In this document: positions 38,946 to 50,697 of the stretch, piece by piece
Numbering within the stretch: the stretch's first letter is position 1
Layout of the letters: every line of letters begins with the position of its first letter
Source of the DNA: Crambe crambe
Taxonomy: Eukaryota > Porifera > Demospongiae > Poecilosclerida > Crambeidae
Direction: 5' to 3'
DNA length: 64,000 nucleotides
NCBI GenBank assembly: GCA_963924555.1
Contig: OZ004591.1
Span: forward strand, 6,696,001-6,760,000
Made by a program: the position numbers and the translations under genes
Notes under the pieces: model-generated
Told to the model about the DNA's origin: nothing
Databases searched by the model: none
What the model saw: only the letters and a program-made list of their open reading frames with translations

Positions 38946-40959
38946 GTATGTATCAGGGTTCTGCAAAGGGGGGGGGGGGATTTAGGCAATAAGGGGGTCC
39001 AAAAACGTGAAATGCTAGGGAGTCCACTATACTAATTCAGTAGCTAACAATTGGGTGGGGGAAGGGATAAATAGGGTGGGGGAGCACCACTTTGGCCAGA
39101 ACACTGTGTATACTTTGTGAGGGCATTAGGTGGCAACTTCATGTATGTATACTTTGCAAGCGCATTAGGTTTCTGTTGGCCGGTCAAGGCCATATTTAGA
39201 GGTCATGCAAACAAATAAAACCGTGTTACTTTGCCTTTTAGCTCTAGTTTGCCTGCTTGTTTCATAGCCATAGCTGCTGTAGTTTTTTTGAGTATGGAGG
39301 AAGCTTCAACTTCAGAGGCAAGTGATAGTGATGTTTCTCACAGTAGCTAAACGTTGGCAAAAACAAGGAGAGATGTACCAGATTTATTGCTGGTGGTGCC
39401 AGGGGTGCATATAGAGGTTAGAGAAGATAGCTTTTCATTCTCTGACTTAACCAATGCCAATCTTGATGAATAGGAAGAGACTGAAAAAGTTGACTTACTG
39501 CAAGAGAGGCTGTCAAGTACCTTGAGTGAGAGATTTGACAGTATTGTGGTAAAATACAGAGAACCTCATATCCTTGCCCTAAAAAGAGGATCTTACAGGT
39601 AATAATTATCGTTTTTAAGTATGACACAAATCATAGCTCAAAACAGGTGGATTCGAGAAAAGGGAATTTTCTAGCTCACTCATCAACGATACATCGAATA
39701 ACAGTTGGCTCGGGACCCAGTGATAACCACGAGGAAAATCTGTCCTTGTGCCTCATAATGGTACCAATTTTAGATAATGAAACTACTGTTAAAGCTCACT
39801 ATCCACATGACAGACATGGTTTGAGTGGAAAAGTATTGAAGACTGATGCATGACTTCTGATTTAAACTCAGCGCCTTGAATCTTGACAAATGACCATACA
39901 CTGCTGAATTGGGGATTATGGTATAGAGAAAGGACAGTTTAGCCTCATTAGAAGCAGAATCTAGCAATATGCTAGTGAAGCTCAGAAGGATCGTGGAAAA
40001 CAGTGTAAAGAGATTGAATCGCTTCAGCAAAAGCCTATACAAACAGATTTTCAAGAACTAGCTTTAAAACAGAGAGTTTTACATTAATTTTGAGTGCTGA
40101 TTATCAACAAGCAAAACAAAATTAAGCCATGATTATATTATGATCACAAAGATAACAGCTCTCACACGATGAAAAAATAGGCACAAACCACACAGCACTG
40201 ACTACATCTGTAGTGTCTCCAAAGGTTTAATTTTTCTTGACAATGCAACTTATTTGGATGGGGTATGGAAATCGTTGCTTTCGCTAGCAAATTTGCCCCT
40301 GATCGGCCTTTCTCACAAGTGGTTAACTTGTATAACAAAAAGGATGTTTTTATAATTTCAGGCAGTATGCTCCCTTCATGCAGGTACAAGAATAGAAGAT
40401 GGTACCTTAATGTCGAGACACTAGGACTAGATTTGTCAGGTACAAGGAAGCTGCATGATTAATAGTTCTGTCACAGGTTGACTCAAAAAATGTTATGAAA
40501 GTTAGAAAAAATGCAGTAGTGGAAGCTTTTATGATTCATCTCTCAAGCTTACTCCTACGTCATTCTGCCCAAGAAAACTTTATATCCCGTTTTTCACCCT
40601 GAAAAAGCAGATCTGGGTGCCTGCTACTTAATAATACAGATTGGGGGAGAGACTCTCTGCTGACAGTAGTATGCCACCCATCTACTCCATATAGCCATTC
40701 ATGGTGATAGCTATTTGGGAGTGACAAAATCCTCACCACAAGTGAAATTTCAGCCAGGTCAAAGACAAGTGTGATTAAGATCAAAGCACTGCTTGTTTGA
40801 CAGCTAACCCAGGAAGTTGGTCAGGGTAATAACAATGCCCAAGGCTATACCACAACCACTGGTTTGCTCTCGCCCTCCAGCTCTACCATACAGCCTTCGT
40901 GGTTGTGATTTTAGTCATACTAATAGAGTGATAGCCAGACAAGGACCTGTGTATAAAAA
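38946..40959. other. Intergenic region with possible gene remnant
   Basis: Mostly unrecognised. From 39293 a short frame MEEASTSEASDSDVSHSS ends in a stop. An interval to 39600 reads VDLLQERLSSTLSERFDSIV and ends at a GT donor. These look like decayed exons of an unknown plus-strand gene; I cannot name it. Confidence 0.3.
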
Positions 40960-41445
40960 TCACTGAACGAATTCAGGGTAGTCCTACTTCTCCTTGCTCA
41001 ATAGCTATTCCCCATAAACAGCATAAGACTTTGAGAAAAAGGGCACACAAAAAGCTCGAAATAGAGTGTGTGATCTATAATGACCCTTAATCAAGTGCCA
41101 GTTATTATGATCTGGACTTCCAAGTCACTGCTAGAGGGCAGGTCAACCATGAAGTGGCAATCATTGACGTCAAACTGCATGAAATATCACACACTTTCAA
41201 ACTGTAGCTGTTTAGGGCTCTCCCCTTCATGACTCTCAAAGGCTCTTCTCTGTTCATATCACTCAATAATCCATAAATCTGCCCCTTGAACTCTGACCTG
41301 ATGAATCTCAACTTACACTTGGGGAGGCGATACCACTCCTTTCCGACACAAAGGTTCACCTCTCCAGGGATGGGCTAGACTACAGTTCGTATTTCATCAG
41401 AATCGATTGTGTGTAGCTATGGAGATCCTGGAGAGAGAGAGAAGT
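40960..41445 (-). pseudogene. ALG9 3'-exon pseudogene 3
   Basis: The minus strand contains three exon remnants in the right order: NLCVGKEWYRLPK ... KLRFIRSEFKGQ ... DMNREEP, then FDVNDCHFMV-like sequence, then the last exon with FRAFCVPFF-like sequence. Deletions and frameshifts break all of them. It matches 49448-50327. Confidence 0.85.
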
Positions 41446-42078
41446 ATGTAGCTGACAAGGCATACTCAATATGGGCATATAGTAGGTTCTTTTGCCAAGC
41501 TGTAATGAGGAGTGGTTGCATCATCTTGGGTGGAATGTCCAATCCGGTGTTAGACTCTAAACCAACCACTCTTTAGCTAGTGAAACCTCAAAAGGATATG
41601 TGGTCTAAACTTAGGTTCTAGCTCTAGATTGTGTGAAATTGACTGTGACTTTGCCACTTAAAGGAACTTAGGATAGATATAGGGGAGAGAAAACGTTCTT
41701 CCTGCCACATCAGAGGAAACATGAATGGTGGTTATGGTTGTAAAGGACTTGGTAATGGGTACTCAACCTTGTGCGGGCGAGTGAAAAAAATGAGGATCCA
41801 TTGATTGGGTAGCTGCTCTATAACTTTGCAAGAATGTTGTACAGCACTCTTATACTGGTAGCTATGCAGATAAAACAGTGTACAATAACATGCCCACACA
41901 TTTCCTGTGATCAAACAGTTTGATCTTTAACTAAAAGTGCTGATATATGACTTAGAGACATCACATATATAAATAGATTGCTGGTTTCTATATATCTATT
42001 GTATTGTAGTAATCCCATAATACCAAGGGGAGAGTGTTTTATTGACATGGGAGGAAAGCAGTTGAACACCACACAAAC
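41446..42078. other. Intergenic region
   Basis: No gene, repeat or structure recognised. Confidence 0.4.
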
Positions 42079-42510
42079 ACTTACTGTTTTGAGGATGTCT
42101 AGAATGGATTCTCTTATCTTGAGGTGTGGAAGGGAATGGTCGGGAAGAGGACTCAGCCACTCCTGAGGAAACAATCAAGGCGTACATATTATGTTCTAAA
42201 ACAGTCAGGAGAGAGGTTTCCCCTGCTTATTTTATGGGATCAACCCTATAATTAATACTTTTTTTTTATCCCCTACTTCGTCTTCAGACCCCTGTTCCTC
42301 TTCCTCTTCCTCACCTCCTAGTACCACCTCCTCTCCTTTTTCTTGTACCAGCTCAGCCACCTCCTCCTGCAACTCCACTTCTGCTTCTCTCTCATTACCA
42401 GGGGCTTCCTCACTACCACTATCTCCCTCCTCCTCCTCCTCCTTACTCTCTGCATCACTGACACTGCCTTCCTCCTTAAGTTCTCTCTCATTACCAGGGG
42501 CAATAATGAA
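42079..42510 (-). pseudogene. IWS1 fragment (exons 6 and part of 3)
   Basis: 42079-42178 is almost identical to IWS1 exon 6 with its splice sites (EWLSPLPDHSLPHLKIRE). 42240-42510 matches the acidic exon 3 with an internal repeat. Exon order relative to the gene is kept but intervening exons 4 and 5 are gone, so it cannot encode IWS1. Confidence 0.85.
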
Positions 42511-42597
42511 TATTTCTGTGCAACTGCATCAAAGATGCCAAAGTTACGGCAAAGTAGACCTAACCTTTTGTAAGTTCAGTTAGTGAGATGTTCCCCC

Positions 42598-42850
42598 CCT
42601 TTTTATAGGGTAGGGGATTAAAAGAAAGGGTCTGATCAAATTCCTATGGTTCTGCACAGTCAGCTAAATTTGAAGTCTAATGACAAAATATTTGGTGCGT
42701 GGGCGGAAAATGCGCACACTGCAATCTTGCATTGCAGAAGCACCCAACCTCTAATGTCATGTGATATAATTACATATCCAAGATTTTCTTGGACATCAGA
42801 ACCACTGGAATTTGACCACACCCTTTCTTTCCCCCACCCGATAAAAGGAA
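42598..42850. repeat. Inverted-repeat element, about 250 bp
   Basis: AAAGAAAGGGTCTGATCAAA (42621) and the reverse complement of TTTGACCACACCCTTTCTTT (42811) form 34 bp arms with a few mismatches, extending outward through GGGTAGGGG. It is related in style to 36552-37055. Confidence 0.6.
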
Positions 42851-42981
42851 AGAATAATTATGCTCTCGCACGCCTGGTAAAGGGTCAGCACGGTTTATAG
42901 TGATGATACTTAGACAAAGTGATGGGCATGTTTGCACTGAAGGAAATTAAATACTGAGTAGTACATAGGCATAGGATGGAT

Positions 42982-42984
<3 letters not shown>

Positions 42985-43012
<28 letters not shown>

Positions 43013-43014
43013 AG
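42985..43014. repeat. Poly-G run
   Basis: G homopolymer of about 27-30 bases, followed by a C run at 43097-43112. Confidence 0.95.
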
Positions 43015-43145
43015 GGGGCAACAACATATTTGACAGTCTTACAGTTAAGTAGTTAAGACTATTACTGACTATATAGACACATTGGGGAGCAACAGCCCCC
43101 CCCCCCCCCCCCTTGATCCTACTCCACCTAGCTATGTAGAGAGAT

Positions 43146-44291
43146 CAGGGGTGTATCCACCACTACGGTTGGTCCGGTTTTCACCGGACCACTTTAATTT
43201 TTTTATTATCCAATTTTATTCCACAAGCACGCAAAATTCAACACTTTTGTTCCCAAGCTAAGCCTGTAGATAAAATGAAGCTAATGCAATTTGACCATAG
43301 TCTCGCGGGCCCGACCCTTTACCAACCGCGAGACTAATTTGACCATGCCTATACTTGCTTAGCCGTATCTATTTTTCTTGTGTGGGGGAGGAACACATAA
43401 TATATGAGCTAACTGGTTAGCTACTACAGCCATCATCATCTAGGCTAAAGAAGCAGTCCATGTAGCTAGCGTAGCCTACCGATTATCGACCAGAAATTAT
43501 TCCTCGTACCATATCTCCTTCACCGATGGTCGTCAAAGTCTCAAACAACAACCATAAGAAAGATAATTTCATCCTCTATAACGTCATATGAATTCTTCTT
43601 CTCTCAATTGGATAGAAATCGGTAGCCTACGCTATACATGTTTGGCTTGCACTTTCAAGGTCACACATTAGATAACTCAGTGCATACTAACTGAGACTTC
43701 TTTAAAGATATCCTTTGAAACACTTTGGCTTTCATTTTCAAGGTCACACATTAGATAACTCAGTGCATACTAACTGTGATTTCTTTCACAAATACCTGTT
43801 GTCACTTCAGAGTTTGAGTGTAATAGTTAGCTAGCTATAACAATTTTTTGAGATGTTTCACCCCTTTGCCTATACTCATGCTGTCATTATAATGCACACA
43901 AGTGGTATGTGCCATTTAGGACTTCTTGGATCCAATTTGTGTATTATGAAGCAAATGCTCAAAAAGTGGTAGCCTTAAAGTGAAGCCAACATGGATCCTC
44001 CAAATAACTTGCTCTTTCTTGCACCCTTCCCCATGGCCCAGTGTGTGTGCTCCTAGTCCTGCAACCCTACCTATCTAAAAATCCTCGATCCAGCCCTGGC
44101 TGTGCAAAAATTTAAGATGTGAATTAAGATGGGTACTTCTTAAAAATTAAAAGAAACCCCCTAAATCTGCCACTGCACTAGCTAGCATAGCTTTATCAAA
44201 GCTCCTTATAAAAGTGTGTGTGGTTGATAAAGGGCATGTCCATCCAAAAATTTTCACACCGGACCACTCAAAATTCTGTGGATACACCCTG
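43146..44291. mobile_element. TIR element of about 1.15 kb, non-autonomous
   Basis: The left end reads CAGGGGTGTATCCACCACTA with TTTTCACCGGACCACT inside. The right end has TTTTCACACCGGACCACTCA and GTGGATACACCCTG. No coding capacity is seen. It contains two copies of the TTTCAAGGTCACACATTAGA repeat also present at 29011. Confidence 0.6.
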
Positions 44292-45009
44292 GAGATGCAT
44301 TAATCCTTCATCATCAGTGAGTCGGAATCCACGCATGTGAATCGCAAGAAATTGCACTGTTCCTTTGGCTTGTACTTTCAAAAATCACATTTTATGTAAC
44401 ATAGTGCACCTGCTAACTGTGAGTTTCCTTTCACCTATGCCTACATATGCATGGTTCACTTTGTGTGTCAGGTGTGTATATAGCTTCTAGCATACTATTT
44501 GAAAGGGTTTACTGTCTAATCATTGTGCATCTAAACATTAGTCTTGACATTTTAAAAATCATACCTGAAATCGAAACTTCTTCATTCATACTTAGCTATT
44601 AAAGCTATCAAGTGATATTCAGGTCATCAATTTAAAACAAATAACAATGATTTCATTTCAAATCATAAATCAAAACATGGCTTCATTAGCTAAATCCAGT
44701 GATACTATCTAAACTCTCAATATAAATTAATAACCTTCAAGGTGTAAAAAACAAAATCATGTTACTCTTGGGTTTGTTGTTAGTCACTAATTGAAACTAG
44801 TTTCAGTTTAGAGTATGTTAGCAAATCTTCTCATGTTATGATTATAAATTGTACATGTGCTTAATGTTCAAGAAATGAATATTATGAAGAAAAACACACT
44901 TATAGCATAGCTACATGCTTGAAGTGACCGTCCTATTAAGTAGCTAGCTATTTTTTAAAAACATTATACTGTGGAATACAACTGAGGGACTAATGATAGC
45001 CAAGTATTG
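44292..45009. other. Intergenic region
   Basis: A/T-rich, with no supported gene or repeat. Confidence 0.4.
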
Positions 45010-45916
45010 TCAATTAGGAAGTGTAGAATAGGCCTCACAAGGCTGCAAGGGAGGCTGAGGAGATGGCGTCTTGGGATGATCATAAAATACTTCCTTGTAC
45101 CTCACTTCAGTTAGATCTGAAATAGCAAACATAGACATATTCATGATTTAGCTGAATATAGCTATACATATTATAGCTATGTACCTCCACATTGTGCATA
45201 AATAACATCAGCAGTGTTTCCATGACACTGTAGCTGCAATTGCAAAATAAGATATAGCACTATAGCTACTTAGTTAGCTATACTATAAATGACTTACTTA
45301 TCTTTGATTTCTTGCCTACTTTTGAAAGGAAAATTTTCAAAGCACAAAGTGTGTATGTAAGCAGTAAAATCACTCCCAATGCAACAGCAATTCCTGTATT
45401 ATATAAACTAGTCATAATAGATAAATATTACAATAGTATGATTACCTAACACTATGTAAAATCTGTGATCACTGTTCCATTTTATTGTTGAATTCATTTG
45501 AGTAGCTGCAATAAAAAAGTAACTAGCTAGCTTATCATTTTAAGTCCACAGATTTTAGTGGGAATGAAAACAACTAACCATTGTTCAGCACACAGTCACT
45601 CCTGCTTCCCTCTCCTGCAGGCACAGAATCTCAAAAGTCCACAGACTTTACTTGAATGAAAATACTAACCTCTCTCCAGTGAAGCCAGTACACATTTACT
45701 CCTGTTTCCCTCCCCTACAATATTCACAGCAGTCACACAGAACCTCAATGGAGTGCAGCATTCATCATCTTGTGGCTGGAAAACATACTCTGTTGCCATT
45801 GCAGTCTCATTTCTCCATCTTCCAGTGGCCAAATTCTCAATGGAAATTAAGTAGTGAAGTATGTCAGGTTCTTGATTGGTGAGATCCAAAGTGAAGGGAG
45901 CAACCCAAATAAGAAG
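45010..45916 (-). pseudogene. Truncated third Ig/FN3 receptor copy C
   Basis: Homologous to receptors A and B but missing the signal peptide, both Ig domains and the start of FN3. Remaining parts on the minus strand: FN3 (45916-45670, APFTLDLTNQ ... CVTAVNIVGEG), a short repeated GEGSRSDC exon, a stalk exon, a TM exon, a VIYAQCG exon whose length does not fit the frame, and a last exon to 45010 with VRYKEVFYDHP and EAYSTL. The 5' end stops where an IWS1 fragment begins, so insertion or rearrangement broke it. Confidence 0.75.
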
Positions 45917-45934
45917 AATAAAAGTTTCTCTTTT

Positions 45935-46140
45935 TTATATTGATCAAACTTTGATAGAATGTGGCATTCTCTCAGCCTTTTGTGTTCAGCAAAAGTAAGT
46001 TGAAATGAATGATTCACATTGAGTGGCTAAGTCCTCTTCGTGACCATTCCCTTCCACACCTATCACATCCTCAAAACAGTAAGCCATGTCATTTATCCTT
46101 TCCACTCTTAGTGGTGTTTGCGTGTTGTTTCAACTGCTTT
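45935..46140 (+). pseudogene. Inverted IWS1 fragment (exons 5-6)
   Basis: Reverse complement of the 27285-27510 region: CTTTGATAGAATGTGGCATT, AGTGGCTAAGTCCTCTTCGT, CACATCCTCAAAACAGTAAG and the downstream intron. A deletion removes part of exon 6. It adjoins the truncated receptor copy. Confidence 0.8.
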
Positions 46141-46442
46141 CTTCCCCAGCAGTATAGTTTCTCCCCAAAATGATTATATCATAAATGCACCACCTATTTA
46201 TTTATAAAACATGAATTAGCTATCAATTCTAGCTACTGAGGAACCTTGGCCCACAAGAGGATTGTTAATACACTTAAGCTAAACAATAAACTGTTTTTGA
46301 ATGCATGCTGCATGTACTTTGTGATTAGACCTGTTTTGTCAGGAGTGGCCTGCGCCAATTTTCAAGTGTCTTTTCTCCAAGTCATTATGATAGCTATGAA
46401 CAGGTGACAAAGTATATATGTAGTTCAAAGTATTATAGTGCA

Positions 46443-48603
46443 TTAATGATCTGGGAGTACGGAATAGGCTTCACAAGGCTGCAAGGGAGGCTGAGGAGAT
46501 GGTGTTTTGGGATGATCATACAGCACTTCCTTATATCTCACTGCGGTTGGATCTGCATGCAAATGCACATACATTAGAGCCAGTCATACAAATTACAATC
46601 TATAAAAGTCAATATATATATATATAGCTATACCTTCACATTGTGCATAGATGGCATCAGCAGTATTTTCATGGTTGTCTATATGTAATACGTACATCAG
46701 TTAAAAGAATATAATAAACTTTTAACTAAAATAGAGATGTTACTAACTTATCTCTTTCTGAGATTTCTTCATCACTTTTGAAAGGAAAAGTTTGCATACA
46801 CCAAGTGTACATGTAAGCAGTAAAGTTATTCCCAGTCCAATAGCAATTCCTGTATATAATGTGTTATGCACTATAATTACTGATAATTGTACAATTAACT
46901 ACCAAACGCAATGTAGAATTCCCTTTTTAGACCTCCATTCTCCTTTGCTACCGCTGCCATATCAAAGCAAAGTGAAGTTTTGGCTAAGAGAGCAGCACAA
47001 CTTACAGGACATGTTTGACAGGTGCTCTTGATTTTGAATGCACAGTTGCGTAGTTGCAGAGTGCTCCTGATTTGGATTTGACAAGTCTGTAGTGGTGATC
47101 TTCTTGGAAGTTGGCCCTTCGGTAAACACTATATATACAAACAAAATTGGTTATAATCTAAAGTATAAGTCTTGCATTATTTGCACCTGTTAAGTATGCT
47201 CTTTGGCTTAGACATGTGCTGGGAAAGCAATTTCCATCTCTGCAGATGTACACAGATACACACTGAATGTCCAACACTGTTGAGACCATCCCACGATCAG
47301 TCACTCTCACGTCAAGCACCTCTGTATAATTGCTACCCTGTGGATGGTTCTGACTGTGTGTGCATTCAGTGATGTAGTTATTACTGATTTGGAAGTTTTG
47401 CTTCATTCGTAACATATTCAGAGGTCTTCCATTGATAAGCCATGTCACAACTGAAGATTCTGCACAAGTTACTCTGCAATTCATGCTAATCTGCTCTCCC
47501 AATGACACAGAGCTGTTTCTTGGACTTTCTACTACAATACCTTTCACAGTAATAAGGCATAAATCAGAAGCATAGTTGAAGGCATTATCCCCTTTCTAAA
47601 GAGCTGACAACATTAAAAGTACATGAAGTCAGTTTACAAAATACTTGATCTTGTTTTTAGTGTAGGTAGCTATACTTTACTATTTACTACTCTATGACTT
47701 GGACTTGAGTTCAATTTCATTCTGATATGCTTCAGTTATGATAACTAAACCCCGGACCTTGCCAGATTCATAAATTAATGAGCTACATCACAGCCAACCT
47801 CTCTCCAGTGAAGTCGTCACACATTCACTTCTGTTTCCCTCTCCTACAATATTCACAGGAGTCACACAGAACCTCAATGGAGTGCAATATTCGTCGTCTT
47901 GTGGCTGGAAAACATACTCAGTTGCCACTGTAGTCACATTTCTCCATCTTCCAGTGGCCACATTCTCAATGAATATTAAGTAGTGAAGATTTTGGTTGGT
48001 GAGATCCAAAGTGAGGGGTGGTACCCAAACCAGAGTAATCAGGCTTGCATTTCTTGTAATGGACACATTCTGTGGAGCACCAAGAAGACCTATGTACAAA
48101 GCAAAGGTACTCAGGTATGCATTAATAGGAAGAGCTCAGCCTCTTCTATCTATGATTACATAACCACAGCTAATGATTACCTTGAATTCTTAATATTGCA
48201 TGATTACTTTCAAAAAGAAATCCATCGATGTTGACTACAACACATTTTATAACTGTGCTACCAGTATTATTGGACAGCCTGGAACTATTTATTCTCAGAG
48301 TTGAGTTATGAATATCTTGTACTTGTGAAAACCTGGCTAAAGCACCCCTCATTTCTCTGTTGACACAATTGCATCGTTCCTCATTGATCAGCCAGTACAA
48401 AGGTCCTCCTCTGACTGTGCAATGGAAGGTAGCAATTTTTCCCAAGCTGACATTCAATGATCGTGGTTGGACTAAAATATCTAAATAATAGTGTATGAAT
48501 TAACAATTAACACTCTGAACTAGTAAATCTTACTCTGTCCTTGAATAAAATCTGGAATCACATATAAGCTTATGTAACAAAGACATAGGACCAGCAAGTT
48601 CAT
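46443..48603 (-). CDS. Ig-FN3-Ig transmembrane receptor B with ITIM-like tail
   Basis: Nine exons: 48603-48534, 48480-48181, 48089-47799, 47540-47187, 47128-47006, 46953-46903, 46849-46748, 46678-46634, 46552-46443; 481 residues. The signal peptide starts MNLLVLCLCYISLYV. Ig 1 spans about 24-123, FN3 124-220, Ig 2 221-338. A Thr-rich stalk of two exons (EGPTSKKITTTDL) follows, then a TM helix at about 391-420. The tail has AIYAQCE, ITIM-type V-R-Y-K-E-V (Tyr452), YDHP (Tyr457) and AYSVL (Tyr475). It is a paralogue of receptor A with one extra stalk exon. Many N-x-S/T sites suggest glycosylation. Signalling role is inferred from motifs only. Confidence 0.85.
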
Positions 48604-49192
48604 GACGTTTGTTCAGCTCAGAATTAAATACCTCCCATGTAAATGCAGCAGTTAGCTAAATCCCAGAGACTTTATACAGCGCAGTACTGTGAAACCGCCC
48701 ACTCAAGTACTCGTAGAATGACGTAACAGTCAATATTGCCCATGTACATGTAGTCTGGCATAGCACCGCCCACCGACTTCAGTAATTTTTACTATAGACT
48801 GTTTAAACGAAGAATGTCCGGTCTCAGAATAGGTCACTATTGAATTGTGGGAGGGTGTGTGTGTATGTGTGAGCGTGTGTTGGGAGGAGAGAAGGCTAGG
48901 GTATCCATGCATGGACTATTGTGGCCATTATTATGACCACTGATCCTTATGACCCAATAGTTGGTGTTAGGTCTTCCGCAGTTTTTTGTTATTGTTTATT
49001 GTTAATGAACCTTTTGGTTAGATCACATGTCCTTTTGAGGGTTCCCTAATGAGATATAGGCTCACCCGTAGGTTGATCACATGTCCAATGAGAGATAGGC
49101 TCACAGTGGTTGATAAGAGTCTGGCACTAAGTCACATGTTTGCATTGTGGCCAATATCCAATTGTGTATTGGTGTCTTTTTCTATGACATAG
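48604..49192. other. Region between receptor B and ALG9 copy
   Basis: No exon matching the missing 5' part of ALG9 is visible. It could hold the receptor B promoter. A GTGTGTGTGTATGTGTGAG stretch lies at 48856. Confidence 0.4.
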
Positions 49193-49339
49193 GATGTTGT
49201 CCAGGTTGCATGGAGATATTTGCGGGTGCCACGGCTTGTCAGGACCATATCTCGTGGTTTTCTGGATTGCTTACAGGGCTCCTCTACATACTTCTCTCCC
49301 TCTCCAGGATCTTTGCTCTCTATAAAGGTGGGAAAGCTA

Positions 49340-49405
<66 letters not shown>

Positions 49406-50327
49406 CACTGAGATATTGGATCTGATTTCTGTGCCTGGACTTTGCAGGTTACCATGCCCCTCTCCATATCTACACACGAATCAATTCTGATGAAATACAA
49501 ACTGTGATCCGGCTTATCCCTGGAGAAGTGAACCTTTGTGTTGGAAAGGAATGGTATCGCTTCCCTTCAAGTTTCTACCTCCCCAACAAGTGGATGCTGA
49601 GATTCATCAGGTCAGAGTTCAAAGGGCAGCTGCCTAAGCCATATAGCAATCAGCCGAACGCAACATGGATTATTCCTAACGACATGAATGATATGAACAG
49701 AGAAGAGCCATCAAGATATGTGAGTCAGTAAAGAGTTTAATTCCAGGGTACTTCCCCCTTTTAATAGGCAAATGCTTAACTACCAGCAGTTACAACAGAT
49801 ATCCATGTGTTTTGCTAGTACTACTTACTAGAGCAATCGTGTGACACTTTACTAGGACTAGTAACAAGGAGAGTAGAACCATGAAGTAGCTACAGCTTTT
49901 CAGCTACTTCATGGTTTGTTTGTTTTTTTTTGTTTGTTTTTTTGTTGTTGTTTTTTGATATTTTATGCAGTTTGACATCAATGATTGCTATTTCATGGTT
50001 GACCTTGATGTGCCCTCTAGTAGTGACTTGGAAATCCGTTATGCACAAGATCATAAAAACTGGCACTTGGTGGCAAGTTACCCCTTTCTGGATGCCTCAC
50101 GGTGAGTGCTTTCCACCTTTCCAGTTCTTCAGTGCATGTGGTTATCAGGTTCACCTCTCCATTACAGGTCACACACTCTGTTTCGAGCCTTCTATGTGCC
50201 CTTCTTCTCAAACTCTTACACTATTTATGGAGACTATGTGTTGCTATTGAACAAGCAGAAATTTAGTAAAATAGTCACTCCAGACTACCCCAAATTCATT
50301 CATGTTTCTAGTGTCTCTACTCAGTGA
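49193..50327 (+). pseudogene. ALG9: ALG9 C-terminal exons, 5'-truncated copy
   Basis: Four exons with good splice sites and open frame: about 49193-49327, 49448-49719, 49971-50101, 50168-50327. The protein matches the C-terminal region of ALG9: LLSLSRIFALYKG-YH, NLCVGKEWYRFPSSFYLP, LRFIRSEFKGQLPKP, DMNDMNREEPSRY, FLDASRSHTLFRAFYVPF. Family role: ALG9 adds alpha-1,2-mannose to dolichol-linked oligosaccharide in the ER membrane. The N-terminal membrane portion is absent upstream, where receptor B lies on the other strand. I call it a truncated duplicate, although its frame is intact. It could instead be the end of a split gene. Confidence 0.8.
49343..49404. repeat. (TG)n microsatellite
   Basis: About 30 TG units in the intron of the ALG9 copy. 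Confidence 0.97.
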
Positions 50328-50394
50328 CTATTTGGGATTTCTGAATGTGTGACCATTCAAATCATTCTCCAATTCTAAGCAGCAATAATAAATC

Positions 50395-50480
50395 CCAATG
50401 ATGTGTTTGAATAAGCAGAAAATAGTGTCAGAACTCACTCCACACCCGAATTCATTCAATGACTTTGGTGTCTCCACTCA
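50395..50480 (+). pseudogene. ALG9 last-exon tail repeated
   Basis: GAATAAGCAGAAAATAGTGT, then GAATTCATTCAATGACTTTG and GTGTCTCCACTCA repeat the end of the preceding exon (50250-50325) in degenerate form. Confidence 0.65.
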
Positions 50481-50697
50481 TTTTGCACTGGTTATCTCAT
50501 GTACAGGTGGCAGTTAATAATGCCATTCTCCTTATAAGGTATTAAATGATTCTCCTTATGAGGCAGCATAATTATCAATCTGACCTTTGATCTCTGTATG
50601 ATGCAATTATAGTGTCTAGACTGTGGTGTCATGGGACTCTGCTAGCATAATTTCTGCTATACAGTATAGCTACTTTAGGAAGAATTAACTGAACTAG

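Noticed and set aside
49147..49192. ATG at 49147 as start of a short ALG9-like gene
   Set aside because: The residues before the exon border do not resemble ALG9 and a good acceptor lies at 49192, so the ATG is probably intronic.
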